This document shows, in pieces, positions 47,501 through 60,992 of a stretch of 64,000 bases of DNA. The notes under the pieces are model-generated. The model was given only the letters and a program-made list of their open reading frames with translations, made no database searches and was not told the DNA's origin. Every line of letters begins with the position of its first letter. The first letter of the stretch is position 1. The translations under genes and the position numbers were made by a program. Source of the stretch: Spongospora subterranea (lineage: Eukaryota > Endomyxa > Phytomyxea > Plasmodiophorida > Plasmodiophoridae); NCBI GenBank assembly GCA_900404475.1, contig OUQQ01000082.1:1-64000 (forward strand), read 5' to 3'.

Positions 47501-50500
47501 CGAATTAGCAAATGTTTAAAAATCCACATTGGAGAAGCAAAAACACAAAAAAACAGTTTGAAGGGAAATGACAGAGCCTGAAATGTCAGCAGAAAATTTT
47601 CCTTATTGTCGAATGAAACAAAACATTCAAAGCGATATTAGGAGCTTGAGAATCAAAGTCAGCGAATTTGACGAACTTACAAGAGTTTGACGCCGATGAA
47701 TTTGCAACACCTACTTTAGAAATGATCTGTGGGTTCAGCGTGGGGAACGATCCAGATTGATGTAAACCAGGAAAAGGCGCCAGAACATCACTGAAAGCAG
47801 GTACACGGGAGCTGCCCGCAAATGAAAAGACGCCTTGATCATAGCTTTCGTAAAACGAGGGAACGAACTCCTGGTATGGATTCATTAAAACACAGGATCC
47901 AATGACACAAAACCAAAAATCCGTACACCAGTTTTCTAACGTCACTTACAGCGAAAACGCAAAATTGGCTGACACAAAAACCAAATTCAGAAAATAATGT
48001 AATAGCCAGCATAGAAGATTGAAGAAAAAAATATCGCTGGAAGACGCAAAACATAAACAATGGCAAACAAAAAATCCAATTAGACAGAGGATTGATATTT
48101 ACCGTGCAGTCTGAGGAAAAAGGAGTTATGGGGACGACGACTTGTTCAGCAGAGGGTTGTGGCGGAGGAATGCCAGACGGGAACATACGACATAAAGGAA
48201 TGGGTACAAACCGATTCCGACTTCCCTATCGGTAAGTTACTAGATGGAGATGTAATATTCAGAGTGATACCGGCTCGTCTTGAGAAACATCCCACGACAA
48301 ATCATTGGCTGACGCCCAGAACTTCATATCGAGCCAATCATCTGCTATCAAATATGTCTGATTGCTGATGAGACATATTAGACCTTACACACTTTGACAG
48401 ACATGTTTTGAAACGAGACGAGGTATTTTTGATAGTGGAATTATAACGTTTGAGAGTCGAAACGAGGAAGTTGATAAAACTGAAGTTTCCGATGAAAAAC
48501 AACGAACGAATTTGAATGAACGTGGAACGCTAAACCGCAGAGTCGTGATTAAAAAATGTACATAAAGCGAAATAAACGAAACAACCCTACCGGTCAGGTT
48601 GTTTGAAAATGAAGAGCGGAACTGCATGTAAAGGAGGGCGGACCATCGACAAAATATCGCAACCAACACCATTATCGACCATCCGTTCTTTGGTCAACTC
48701 CACCAATGACTTATCGACTTTCCAGACACCTACCCGAAATTACGACATGAACTCCGGCAAAGAAACGCGGGACGGTAGTGAGAAATAAAGATTGCACGAA
48801 ACGAAGATTGCAAACAGAGCCAACACATTGGAGACTAGGAAAAAATCAAACCAAAACGGTGCTGAGACTATCAGTGATCTCAAAAATATCGACATTTCTT
48901 CTACCTGTTCCAGCAGTGACAACGACCACGGCCTGCCCGGTATGATAAAGGTCGCGGTCAATAAAATGTCGATCATAATTGTTAATGGCAAGGTTGATCG
49001 CTTCGAGCATATTGCCGTCAGTCGCCGAAGATGGAATACCCTAAACCAGATAAAATCAGCCCACATGGGGTTATGCAAAACCCTGATTCGTATTCCCGTG
49101 AAAAAGGTGATTCATTGGCATAACTACAGCAATCATATTGGACAGAATCGCAGCGCAACATAACTTGACATTTAGCAAAACGACGGAGCGCAGAAATATT
49201 TGAGAGGAATACACTAACTTTTAGGCCTGTGGCAATATCTCGGGTGCCCCAACGTAAATCCTGACTGAACCGGTTGATCTCACGCATCAGCAGCGACCGT
49301 AATGAAGGCCAGTCTCGACGCGTTTCGCATTCAATTACGAGCTAAAACCACCATGACCAAACAAATAAACATGATATGCAAAGGCAATACCTTGTAGAAA
49401 TCCTGGTAGAGGCGCTGTTGTTCGTCCGTCTGGAATACGTTTGACACATCGGCAAGAAGCCTATATAAAGCATCATCTCAACCATGAATAGAACAAGCCA
49501 TGGGTAAATTACGTTTCCGGTTGTACGACCGTTTTCTTGCCCCAAGAAGTGAAGTGCTGGTCATCTGGGACAAAATAGGTCCGGCCGAAGAGGACAATGG
49601 TCAATTTGTGGTTGACAGATAATCGCTGCCATTCTTTGAACACAAACTGTACGCAGATATCAACTCAAGCAAAACAGAAATCGGAAAATTAGGTAATTCA
49701 CTGTTCCTCAAGAGAATAGAACAATTCCTTGTGGCAATTTCTTGTGGCTACTGGCACAAGAGTTTGATAAATTGAGTAATACCAGCTCAAACTGAAATAT
49801 TGAAGAAAACTGAGTTTCTCTGAAATTGAGTGGAACAATCACCTTGAAAAGGCCGGTGACTACGTTTTCCTCATACAACTGCCCATCATCACCATAATGC
49901 CACATTTCCTGGCTTAGTTGGATGAGCCACGTTATCTTAGCTGAACGAGAGCGATAAACAAATTTGGTGGCCTCAGTAATCAATCCACACATTACAGCCT
50001 AAAGCGCAAGTAAAATCAAACGGGAAGCCACGATATTGGGTTTAACATGAGCAACGAAATAAAGATAATAATGTAAAGAATGTTGAATAACCAATCCTCC
50101 AAATAGGGCTACGTTCAGCGAAAACAGTTTGACGAAACACCTTTCCGTTTACTAGAAGTTCGTCAGCGCGAGCAACTATGCCCATGGCCGTTGTGCTCTG
50201 GTTGGAATACAAGCAGCTACCAACGACCTGTTGCTTGAATCGCCACATATCCCCGCTATTGCAAAAACAAATCAGCGAACCGAAGGAGCTGAGACCAGGA
50301 TATCACACCGCGATATATATTGCTCTGAGAAGCTGAGCTGGACAAAATCCAACATTATAGCTTCGGAATTGGGAACCACGCGTACCAAGACTTGACCGCG
50401 GTTCTTGAGCTCGAATAAATCGGCAATAGACTTCCGTATGCTTATTTGTATATTGCCTACCGTCAAAGCGAATCAGTATCGGGCCATGGCGATAAACGTT

Positions 50501-51076
50501 ACTGTGACAATTGTGAACGAGATGAATAGAGGTTGATCATAGAGCAAAGATAATCTGGAAAATCAGTCCATTTGAGAACTCGATATCAACACGATGGCAA
50601 TGACGAACAATATGAAAACAGTGTGCCCATAATTTACCTTTGACAGGTTTCATCTTAGTGATACGGATTTGTAACTGGTTATCATTTTGTCGATCAACAT
50701 CGCTGATCGTGACCAGGTCGTTCTGTTTCAGGCCTTGAAAGAACTCCGGATTAACTCTCAGATCATCATTACTGGATGCCGTCGAGCCGCGATATCGATC
50801 ATCATGTACGACCTAGGATGAGAAATTAATGAAAGTGCAACGCTGCTCTTCTATGGGACAATCAATGGTTCAAGGAAATCAAGCAGTGAATCTCACTGGT
50901 CAGCATTGATGATTTCATAATAATTTGAATAAAGTTGACGTTGATAAAATACACAGCAAATATATGCAAAGTACCAATATGCGATTATAGGTGAGAGAGC
51001 CATCAGGACAGTTTGCCGAGGAATTTATGCCACTCTGTCTCCACCGTCCAACGCGGCGCTGACCGGAGGTGGTCAT
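44559..51076 (-). CDS. IML1: Iml1 / DEPDC5, GATOR1 (SEACIT) subunit
   Basis: GTPase-activating complex subunit that restrains TORC1 at the vacuole/lysosome when amino acids are low. Many short exons span 6.5 kb. The first exon (Met at 51076) joins in phase to VVHDDRYRG...[16 protein letters not shown], the conserved N-terminus. Then [19 protein letters not shown] with [12 protein letters not shown], and the [19 protein letters not shown] segment. Middle exons include the [12 protein letters not shown] region, [13 protein letters not shown], and the hallmark [14 protein letters not shown] near 45850-45920. The C-terminus has [27 protein letters not shown]...WISHP, and a last exon ending [13 protein letters not shown] at 44559. 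A clear DEP domain could not be traced because the exon borders around 45200-45500 are unresolved. A Ser/Pro-rich disordered linker lies near 47200-47400. Confidence 0.85.
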
Positions 51077-52421
51077 TCCCCGATAGTATTTGCAATCACG
51101 GGGATCGCAATCCCATTGAGAAATGCAGTCGCCACGGCAACTTTATACCGTAAAAGGCTTGAAAAAAATCGACAAACGACGACATCGACAACCAACATTG
51201 AGACTAACACCGATCGCTTATTGGTATCATAATGAAGTCCGATATTGTAACGTGTCACTCTGTGAAAGTCTGTGATAATGTCCCAGTACCGGTCTGGAAT
51301 GGATCATGATCTCGTGAGACCACAATTGATTGGCTGAAAGACACGCCATGAGTCGTGCTGTAAAACTCAACGCAATGACGGAAAGGGAAAGTGCCATCGC
51401 AATGAGCAATTTGACTACTATAGCGATCACTCAGGTGGATTATCATTTGCAATATCATTGTATTCAATCGGGACAATGGAAACGGCAATATTGAAGTGCT
51501 CTCTGTGCAAGGACAGAAGGTGTTCTGTAGAATTGGCACCGCAGTTGAATGCCATTCTCAATGAACAACAAGAAGACGGTGTTGCCATTTCGATCGACCA
51601 ATGTGGTCAGGATCCATTGACCCGTAGTGAACAGTTTCACCTCTACTTCACCCTGCGTAACAGTCATCTTCACCCAACGATAGCAGATTCAACCCTGGTT
51701 ATTCTGTAGCTTTCAATTTCACATTTTGCATTTTTCACTGGGGTTGCATTGAACAAAGCCAGTCGATACTGTCGTAGGTTTATTTGAAATTCAACAGAAA
51801 CAACCTCCTGAAAATGCCATTGACTAATGTATAAACGGATATATGAAGTCAAAGACTAAAGCACAACAGGTCATTGAGAAGTATCAAGTTGCGGCTCGTT
51901 ATCAAGACAAGCTCCACAAATCCGTCACGCTACCGGAAACCATTTTGACCAGAAATTGTCGATAACGAAACCAATTGGCGATTTTATGCAACGGCTTCGC
52001 TACAAGAAAAATATGACGTTCCAAGGTGAGAAGCCAACTTCATAAAAATATGTGACAACAAAATGTTCCAAATTAGGCCCCAAAAGACCCCTCATAAATT
52101 GAACCATATTATGGTGTATCCGGCGATTATACCTTAGCCGCCACAAGTCTCATGTACTCGGTTTTTTTGGTTTCTGAAATTTGGCAATGCTCTTTTCGAG
52201 CGACGCAGTTTTTTGACTCGTGAATTTCAACGCCGTTAGGATTCGTTACACGCTCTCGCAACGACTACACACAGGCGAGGTCGATCTGCTTCAGGTGATC
52301 GCGTCTCTCCTGCTGTTTTATCTGCTGAGATTGATTGTAACGGAGGAGGAGTTACAATCAATATCAGTGTTCAGTTATATTGGGTCTAAATATCATAACG
52401 GGTTTTATCTGAGGAGTAATA
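51077..52421. other. Divergent intergenic region between IML1 and ELP2, with possible small gene
   Basis: It holds both 5' flanks. Two minus-strand frames, 51670-51852 (MTSYIRLYISQWHFQ) and 51464-51673 (MKMTVTQGEVEVKLF), look protein-like and could be exons of one small gene, but I could not find a phase-consistent splice and recognise no domain. Confidence 0.35.
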
Positions 52422-54675
52422 ATGGAGGTCGAACCCGTATTTATTGCTGGTGGATGCAATCGCTCGTCGTCGGCGATATCATGGCAAAAGTCACAAAACG
52501 CAGCGATTGCCTTCTGTTGTTCGAATCTGGTCCTGATCGGCAATGCGGATTCTGCAACCATCGAAAGCAGTTTGGTGGGTCACGGTCCGGATGTCACTGT
52601 CAACGCTGTTAAATGGGTCCAAGATGGTTCGGGACGTCTTATCTCTGGAGATTCTGACGGTTCCATCAATATCTGGACATATCATTCAAATCGCTCATAT
52701 TCCTTGGTATTTTTCTGCAATCAATCCTGTTTGGTTTGATACTCAGATTGAATTCAGAACGCGACGTTGACTGGTCATTTAGCTAGTGTCACTAACCTAT
52801 CGGTAATTGTCGCTTTGGACGGGCATTTGCTAATTTCGTCTTGCGCTTCTGATGGAACGGTCCGTCTTTGGCGGGATGGAAAATGCGTTCAGACCATTGA
52901 ATGCACTGCTTTACCGCTGTGTTCTGCTCTTGTTATCTATCAAGACCGTGTATTCTTGGCCGTTGGAGATGTAGATGCACAAGTTATTTTATATCGTTTG
53001 GAAAGGGATGAACAATTTGCCAGGGTGGCCGTGCTTAATGGCCATGGCGACTGGATTCGAGGTTTGGACTTTATGGTTTCTGAAAAAAAAGAGTGCGTTC
53101 TTGCTAGTGCTGCCCAAGATCGGCTCATTAGGATTTGGGTGTTTTCTGATGCCGAATCAGTACATGTCAGTCTAGAATCTGTACTTGCTGGTCATGATCA
53201 AGGTGTCCTGAGTGTTCGATGGGGTCCTGACCAACAATTACTCTCCGCGTCAATGGACAAAACCATGATTATCTGGTAAATTATTTGTCACTGGTCTATT
53301 CTGATTGGTAATTAATCGCGCGTTACTTATCCACAGGTCCCACGACAAAGATAGCGATCTTTGGATTTCCATGGCGCAGACCGGAGAAGTCGGTGGGCAC
53401 AATCTCGCCTGCTATTGTGCAGAATGGTCTCCGGATGGAAACAGACTAATTTGCAATACCTACAATGGCGCGTTCTATCTTTGGAGTAGAACCAATGATG
53501 GGCGTTTCACCTCATCTCCTATTTTCTCTGGTCATTCTTCCCCTGTTGCTTCTCTTGCCTGGAATCCAGAGGGTCAATACATTATTTCTGCTGGGGAAGA
53601 AGACCAAACTACTCGTATTTTCTCTACCTGGACTCATGGGCCTGGTTTATCTCCAACATTTCATGAAATTGGCCGACCTCAAATGCATGGTTATGACATG
53701 TCATGTGTCTGCCCTATCGCATCCGTTGCGCATCGATTTGCCTCTGGAGCTCAGGAGAAAGTCATCCGAGTCTTTGATGCACCAAGAAATTTTATTCAAG
53801 ACCTTCATCAATTATCTGGTGTTGACAGTATTGAGAAATCTGATATTGTACGGGCTGAGAACGTTTTTTGTCCTGAGATAGGCCTTTCTAACAAAGCTGT
53901 TTCCGAGCGAGACGACCGATCATCTATGACAGGTCCCCCCGATGAAAGTCTTCTCATGCAAGATAAGCTTTGGCCTGAGGTGGCAAAACTTTATGGTCAC
54001 GGGAACGATGTGTTTGCAATGACCTGCGCTCATGACGGTACTACATTGGCTTCGTCCTGTTCCTCCAAAGAACCTAACCAGGCTGCAATAATTTTATGGT
54101 CTACTTCAACGTGGAAGCCAAAACAATCCCTGCCAATTCATTCACTTACAGTTGTTCAGATAGAGTTCTCACATGATGATAAGTTTTTGCTTTCTGTTTC
54201 CCGCGATCGCAGCATCGCAATCAGCATGCGTGTTGACGATGTTTGGAAAACAACAATGTGTTTGGAAAAAACCCATCATCGTATAATTTGGTCATGCTCT
54301 TGGTCTCACGATGACCTATACTTCGCGACCGGGTCTCGTGACAAGAAGATCCACGTCTGGAAAGTGGATAGATCGAACGGATCTTTCTCACTTGATTCGA
54401 CTATTGCGACGAAATCGGCGGTGACTGCTGTCGCATTTACAGATGATTATTTGTTGGGAGTTGGCTGCGAAGACGGTAGTATATATATATACAAAGGTCA
54501 GTTTGGTTCGGAAAAGATTCTTGTTTGGGAATCGGCCGTGGATTTTCCCAAGGAAATATGCCATTCCAGAGCCGTCCGGGCCCTGAAATGGAATCCTCGG
54601 CAAGGCGTGCTCACATTGGCTTCGTGTAGCTCTGATCATACTGTACGCCTTTTCAGCATACAGGAGAGGCCATGA
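52422..54675 (+). CDS. ELP2: Elongator complex subunit Elp2
   Basis: WD40 scaffold of Elongator, which makes the 5-carboxymethyl side chain on wobble uridines of tRNA. Exons 52422-52706, 52758-53275 and 53337-54675 give 2142 nt (713 aa; relatives are about 790-830). Introns are 51 and 61 nt. The N-terminus VFIAGGCNRSSSAISW matches the family start, followed by GHGPDVTVNAVKW...DGSINIW, LTGHLASVTNL, LNGHGDWIRGLDF...QDRLIRIW, LAGHDQGVLSVRW...MDKTMIIW, then the second propeller with CYCAEWSPDGNRLI, FSGHSSPVASLAW, YGHGNDVFAM, SRDKKIHVW and SCSSDHTVRLF at the end. The first AG in the 52707-52757 intron (TACTCAG) would lead to a stop, so the second AG (ATTCAG) is used. ATG at 52220 is out of frame with the protein. 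Confidence 0.95.
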
Positions 54676-56726
54676 ATCCGTACTGACCACTTTTCAATAC
54701 ATATATGACATCACTTGTTTTGACAACGTGGCACGTGCTTATCACTGGAATGGTTCATATAATCATTAATTCCCCACCGAAAATGCTCTACATTTTGCTG
54801 AGATGGAGACAATTGAATGAAATACTCAAATGTACGTGCGAAGAAATAGCAAACGGCAATTGACGTAATGAGGTTTATGATCAACCACGTTACGATTGGC
54901 TTGAATCATACATTGGGAGAGACACTAATTTTTGTGGTAAGGGAGAAGACAACAACCATTGATGGCGTTTATGCTATGAGCTGTATCTACTTTTGTCTCA
55001 GCAGAGTATTATGATAAGTAGTATTAAAAGCTGAGTTATTAATAATTATTCCTAGACAATCATGTAGACTTTGTATATGCTGAAACATGTTGTGATGAAA
55101 TATGATACTCCTATTTTGGTATGAAAGTCTATTGATATGGGGTGATACTTGTCTTATTCGTCTTGGCAGAAAAATTTGGTCATCCCTCATTTGATTTTCG
55201 AACTTCATGAAGAGATTTCTTGGTCATTGATGCCAAAAAAGGACAAGCTTACTTTTTTGAAGAATCTTTAAACCCTTTGAGCTTATGTGGGAGTTCAAAC
55301 AAGTTCCGAGGTTTCGCTAAAAACTAACGAAAAGACAATTTCGAGGTGAAAAAATCAGCTGGTTTCTGCTGAAGCGACGTCAGCGGCTCAAAGGTGTTCC
55401 ATCAGGGAATTCCCCCTATGTCCCAATGGGTTTTCGGGGCTCCCACCTCACACTACCATTGAATTGGAACAGACTGCTGAGCCACTTATGGCGAAGGTTC
55501 ATATCACGAACGTATGAGTTTGTGCCCGGATGACGAGCGATCGTCAGATGATGGCCTAGTTAGCGTAGATATGGATGACACAGACTTAACACGAAAGTGT
55601 TGAACGCAACCAGACATCAACCAACCCGGTAGAAGAATAGCAAAGAATTTTACTAGTTTTCCTAACCGATCATATGCACTGATGAGGCTGCGACTCAAGT
55701 CAAAACATGAGCTTGAACGTGCTGATGGAATCACCTACCTACGCTGCATTCACGTTTGTCCAAAATCGGCATAGATATCTTCTTTCAAATCCTTTTGAGA
55801 ACAAATCGTCGTCCAGGGCGTACGACTTTGCGGTGGAAGTAACCGCGTGCAAGCGGTTCTCTAATTTTGTCCCACCGTGATACTTGCCTCAGTTGGACCA
55901 GGAAGTTGAAGACACTTTGTTATCCAATGCAGCTTTGTCTAAAAAAGGTCAAGTCGCCTTGGTTATCTTCGACGATTGCAAGCTATTCGTCGGAAGAAGA
56001 CAATGCCCTCTTGTCAATATTATGTTAATCTGACAACCGTTATGCGTGTTTTGAGGCGGAAAAGGAGTGATTATTATAACTTGCATGACATTTGTTAGAC
56101 CTGTAAACAATATGATTATAGTGTTAGAATACGTGCAAACACCGCACGCTGTGATCGACGATGAATCGATCACCGCTTCATCCACGGAATGATAATCCAT
56201 CATGAACAAATTGTGGGCGTTCGCTCCATACTCGAACGATGGTTTTGTGGGGGTAAAATACTTCTGCTGACACAAAAAGGAATTAGGACTAAGAACGTCA
56301 GCTGAAGCAAAAATGTCAGGTTTAAAGTGAACGAGACTCCAGAGTTAGGACCCAAAGGCAACACCCAAAAGTCTGTTTGGGTCACATCAGCCAAAATAAA
56401 AAAACACATTCAATGTAAAAATCGTCGACGTACTCCCTTCTGTATTATCGATTGTAAACGAGCATCAGTGATAGGTTGGAACGAAACTGGACACTACTCC
56501 ATGAATCATGTGGAAGGTGCTCTTGGATACAAGTCACTCTGAACCTACAAAACAGTTCTAGTATCAGCTACTGTACAGCACACCAGGAAAGAACGGTGCT
56601 CTTATTGCAGATTGATTGAACCGGCAAGCCTTTATGGCAAAAACCCATTCAAAATCAATAAAAGCTACGAATAATTCTAGTACAAGGTTCCATACTACAA
56701 TCGTTTGAACTTAGGTCGAAGATGAC
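54676..56726. other. Intergenic, no supported gene (2 kb)
   Basis: Frames are at most about 110 codons on either strand, with no recognisable motif and no consistent splicing. Contains the 3' flanks of ELP2 and PIG-F. Confidence 0.45.
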
Positions 56727-57751
56727 TTACTTATAAATACTGGTGAAGAAACGCGCACCGAAGGGCACACATTGCGTTTGTTGTCCATTTACAGTCGCTT
56801 TCTGTTGGACTCTGGAACGGAAAGTACCGAATGGATTGACAAAATGGTGATGGCGATTGTAAACGCCCCGATGGCGGCGATTACATTCGGGACTGGATAC
56901 GTCTGGATCGGGTAATCCCAATCCATAACCAGCATAACACACGAGCACCATGAGCACGATATTGCCGAATATGAGCTCAGAACGAACATAGACTCAACGC
57001 GATTATGGAAACTGGAGACAATGTAAGAAATCTCTAGGAGGAACACAAAGAAACGGGTGTAAATACTCAAAGAGAATAAAGGTACGGCGCCATTCTTCCA
57101 TTCGCAGACCGAAAACTATGGACGGGGCTACGACAACCAAGGCTGAAAATAGACACGATAGAATTGATGTTGAAACCAGGTTTGAGAAAGGAGATGCGCC
57201 GATCAGTATGATTGTTATCATAGAGATGACTAAGCCAATAAGAAACAATCATCATTTTTCGGCATTTTCGAGAGACACGTTGACATGATAAAACATCGCA
57301 CCCCATTTAAGTAAGGTCATTTTGCTGAATTGAAGTGAAACCTATTTAAAGCAAAAAAAAACGTCATAAATCATAATGCGAAAATAATCTGATTAACATT
57401 TGAAAAGGTAATGGTTCAGAAAATTACTATTGTCTTACCCGATCCAACGCAAAACCCAGAAATTGCTCTCCGCACAAAATAGAGATCATGATAGAGATCA
57501 GGATGTATTGTTTTCACGTGTTGAATAGATGTGGGAACAATGCCGACTAGGCTGACGATGACAAGAACGACCATGGCGAAATGAGTAGCGGGCGGGGCCG
57601 TCTCAAGAACATTGAACCCGATCAGGAGCGGGTCGTCTTCATCGCTGAAAGAGTAGGAGGATGGGGGAGGAATCAACGGCGCGATACTATTCCCGATGAT
57701 GACCCATACGATGACGGACCATAACGCCACCAGGATGGGGTTAGGATTCAT
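56727..57751 (-). CDS. PIG-F / Gpi11, GPI-anchor ethanolamine-phosphate transfer subunit
   Basis: ER multi-pass protein that partners PIG-O (Gpi13) and PIG-G (Gpi7) in adding ethanolamine phosphate to the GPI precursor. The first exon (57751 to about 57437) starts MNPNPILVALWSVIVWVIIG with two hydrophobic helices. Middle and last exons show the conserved pair: IGASPFSNLVSTSILSCLF (compare the family GAP-E-TF motif) and LVMDWDYPIQTYPVPN (compare LDW-RPWQ-WP), the latter followed by the last helix, AAIGAFTIAITILSIHSVL. The total would be near 220-260 aa. The junction around 57240-57330 could not be solved. The 3' end is either the stop at 56789 or, with one more exon, near 56727. Confidence 0.72.
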
Positions 57752-58053
57752 TCATAATAATGATCTGCTATGTGATCTGCTATGTATTGACTATGGTGTG
57801 ATTGGTGTCGCCAAGCGCAACCTCTTTACTTGATCCCCATTATCTGTGGAGTGGAGTGTGGTGCAATGCGCACACTGTTATCTGGTCGAGTACGGAATCC
57901 AATGGCGATTGATCGATATTGCACTGGTGTCGTGCCTTCTCGATTCTCTCACCACTAATAAAATCATTCTTGTTTTCGTGCCCCTGTGTTTCATGTTCCC
58001 TTTTTCGTGTACTCTTTCGTGTTCTGTACTCTTTCGTGTTGCTTTATTTGGTT

Positions 58054-58547
58054 ATGGGCCCAGACGCTCCAGTCAATGTTGAGGAACTTCTAGTCGCGCT
58101 CAGGACTCAGCAGCAACAACAACTTCAGCAATTCCAGGAACAAGTCGCTCAGCTGGTGCAGGAGCAGTTACAACAGCAGCTGCAGCAGCACCTACAGCCA
58201 CCACAACCACCACAACCAGATACCTCACGTCAGTCAACAGTCATTACCGACAGTTGATCATCAGGTTGTTGTCTCTGCACCAAAGGAGCCAAAAGTGCAT
58301 TATCCACCTGCATTCCATGGCGACCGTGACTCTCTTCGAGGTTTCATTAACCAAATCAAGTTGATCATCTGGCAAAACCTTCTACATACTCGCTTGACGC
58401 CCGGAAGGTGGCCCTTGTGGGACAACTTCTCGGTGGGGACGCCCTGAAATTGTTTAACCCGCTATTTGAACGCGACGACCCTTTGCTCACCGACTTCAAG
58501 GGCTTCGTCAAAGCCCTTGACGGGCAGTTTCCTGTGATAATCGACTA
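58054..58547 (+). pseudogene. Ty3-like gag fragment with poly-Gln stretch
   Basis: Starts MGPDAPVNVEELLVAL, then a Gln-rich coiled coil (QQQLQQFQEQVAQLVQEQLQ). Frame changes near 58250 and 58377 are needed to follow KVHYPPAFHGDRDSLRGFI into ALVGQLLGGDALKLFNPLF and LTDFKGFVKALDGQF. That pattern is typical of Ty3/gypsy gag. It is broken, so no functional protein is expected. Confidence 0.75.
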
Positions 58548-58992
58548 AAGGAGCGGCGTCGTGAACGTCGTGGTCAGACCGCTGCACCAGCCTGCTTGAA
58601 TTCGCAACCTACTGTTGATCCGATGATAATTAACACGGCGAGGTCTGTCGGCACTCGTGTCCCTTTGTCGCAGACCGAAAGGCACCGGCGTTTGACAACA
58701 GACTTTGTCTCTATTGTGGAGATGGAGGTGACATTGCAAATGCGTGTCCTATTCCTGCCAAGCGGCAGGGAAATGGCTCCAGGCGGGACTGAACATGTCG
58801 GTCGTCACCCCAAAACTGAGCAATACAGAATCTGATGCTCATCTAACATCCGACTCCTGCAACATTATGACTATTGGAAATCTAAAATTTGACCATAGTA
58901 TCAACTCTGATCAGTTAACGAGTTTTCCCTTCTTACCTTTCGAATCGATCTGAAACTACCTACTACCAACCTACCCTCCTGTATCTCTGGTG

Positions 58993-59300
58993 TCCATGTT
59001 GGACAGTGGTGCTAGTAATAATTTCATTCATCGCGATACTGCAGAACGGCTGAACCTAGAACTTGTCAAAAAGACCAGGGCAGTATCACTGCAAGTTATC
59101 GACCCGTCTTCTTTCACCAGTAGAACACGAAACTGTCTTGCTGAACGTCGCTATAGCCGGACACGAAGAATGGATCTCCTTCAACGTGATCCAGTCACCT
59201 CATGCGGAGGTTATTCTAGGAATCCCCTGGCTGAGGAAACACAACCCAGATATTGATTGGTGCCGGGAGAGCATCAACTTCAGCAACTGCCCCTGGCAAA
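58993..59300 (+). pseudogene. Ty3-like retroviral-type aspartic protease fragment
   Basis: The active-site motif LDSGASNNFI is present at the start and VILGIPWLRKHNPDIDW at the end, as in Ty3/gypsy proteases. A frameshift near 59105 separates the two halves. Confidence 0.8.
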
Positions 59301-59499
59301 TGTTGTCAAATTCCTGTAACAGCAGAGTCCAACATTGAACCTGAACATGTTCTCGGTAATGTGACAGCCACTCATAATTCGTGCGATCTCGTCCTTGCAG
59401 CCTCAAGATGACCAGGAACATACGACCAGAGGATGAGCAGCATATCAAGCACAAGCCAGCGAAATCCCCATTTGCAGTTTCAATTCCGGGGAATTTCAA

Positions 59500-60620
59500 T
59501 TGCTCTCATGACCTCGCGCGATGGCATCATCGACTGTGCCACCGCAATCTAAGAAATATCAAATGGATGGCCGCCCATGAACTAACGGAAGGCATGAATG
59601 TATTACCAACTAAGGTCCAGCATTTCTGTGAGGACTGTGCAGTTGCCAAATCTCGTGAACAGCCATTCCCAACCAGAGCGAAGGAGAAATATTGGCACCT
59701 TCTTTGAGCGGATTAATGTAGATGAATGCGGTCCACTACCCACACCGTCCTTAGATGGAGAGCGATAGTTTATAACATTCTCTGAACACGCTTCCAGGAT
59801 GAAGTTTACCTTTCTTTTGCACCAGAAGAACGAAGCTTTCGAAAGGTTTCGCGATCTGAAGACTCGACTTGAAACCAGACTGGACAGACAGTCAAGATCC
59901 TCTTTGGCGACAACGACAATATGTTTTTGTCAACACCAAGTTCATGNNNNNNNNNNNNNNNNNNNNNNNNNNNNNNNNNNNNNNNNNNNNNNNNNNNNNN
60001 NNNNNNNNNNNNNNNNNNNNNNNNNNNNNNNNNNNNNNNNNNNNNNNNNNNNNNNNNNNNNNNNNNNNNNNNNNNGATTAATGTAGATGAATGCGGTCCA
60101 CTACCCACACCGTCCTTAGATGGAGAGCGATAGTTTATAACATTCTCTGAACACGCTTCCAGGATGAAGTTTACCTTTCTTTTGCACCAGAAGAACGAAG
60201 CTTTCGAAAGGTTTCGCGATCTGAAGACTCGACTTGAAACCAGACTGGACAGACAGTCAAGATCCTCTTTGGCGACAACGACAATATGTTTTTGTCAACA
60301 CCAAGTTCATGAATTATCACGTCAAAAATGGAATTGAATGGCAATCTACTGTGGAGCACTTGTCAGAACAAAATGGGGTTTCCGAGAGAGGCCATATTAC
60401 TCTCATGGACGCGGCCCGGGCAATGCTTGTTCACGCCCGATTACCCAAATCTTTCCTGGGGACCTGCGGTCTTGACAGCATCTCATGTTCACAACGTCTG
60501 CCCGCATCGAAAGGACCCTAACATCACTCCACACAAAGTTCTGAGGAGATCCAAGCCAGACATCCGCTACTTGAGAACGCCGGGAACGAGCTTCGTAAGA
60601 AACTGGATCCACGAGCTCGC
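59500..60620 (+). pseudogene. Copia GAG-pre-integrase and integrase core, broken, with gap and duplicated flank
   Basis: The zinc-binding domain reads WHHRLCHRNLRNIKWMAAHEL...FCEDCAVAKSREQPFP (H-H-C-C). The catalytic core follows as INVDECGPLPTPS, FLLHQKNEAFERFRDLK, FGDNDNMF, then TVEHLSEQNGVSERGHITLMDAARAML in another frame and PNITPHKVLRRSKPDIRYLR. Frameshifts separate these. The stretch 59711-59946 is repeated exactly at 60076-60311 on either side of the N-run. Confidence 0.8.
59711..60311. repeat. Exact 236-bp duplication flanking an N-gap
   Basis: Positions 59711-59946 and 60076-60311 are identical, separated only by 129 N. The likely cause is two contig ends that overlap but were scaffolded with a gap. 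Confidence 0.9.
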
Positions 60621-60992
60621 AAAGGAATTTTTATTGGCTATGCGAATTATCAGAAGAGGGACATTCTCTTTCACCCTGATCTTGGAATGTCGAAGGTGTA
60701 CCGTAGTGTTGTTTTCAACGAGGACGGATTTGGGAGAGAACGGCACAAGATGTACTGGCGGACACTCCAGAAATTGAAGAAACTTCTGCTTTCGATTATC
60801 TGCCGGAGCAAAAGATGGTTCAACAAGCAGAAATCGTCGAAATCGATCAGGAAAATGATGAAGTTTGCTCATTGAAGCGGTCTCGAAAAACACCGAATAG
60901 GTTTAGGAGATTCAGTTCACCACTCGTGGATTAACCTTGTCAGACAATCAGAGGTCGATAGTTCACACACTCCTACGACATACGAAGAGGCT

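Noticed and set aside
48603..49163. Plus-strand frames inside IML1
   Set aside because: The opposite strand carries IML1 exons here; these frames show no motifs.
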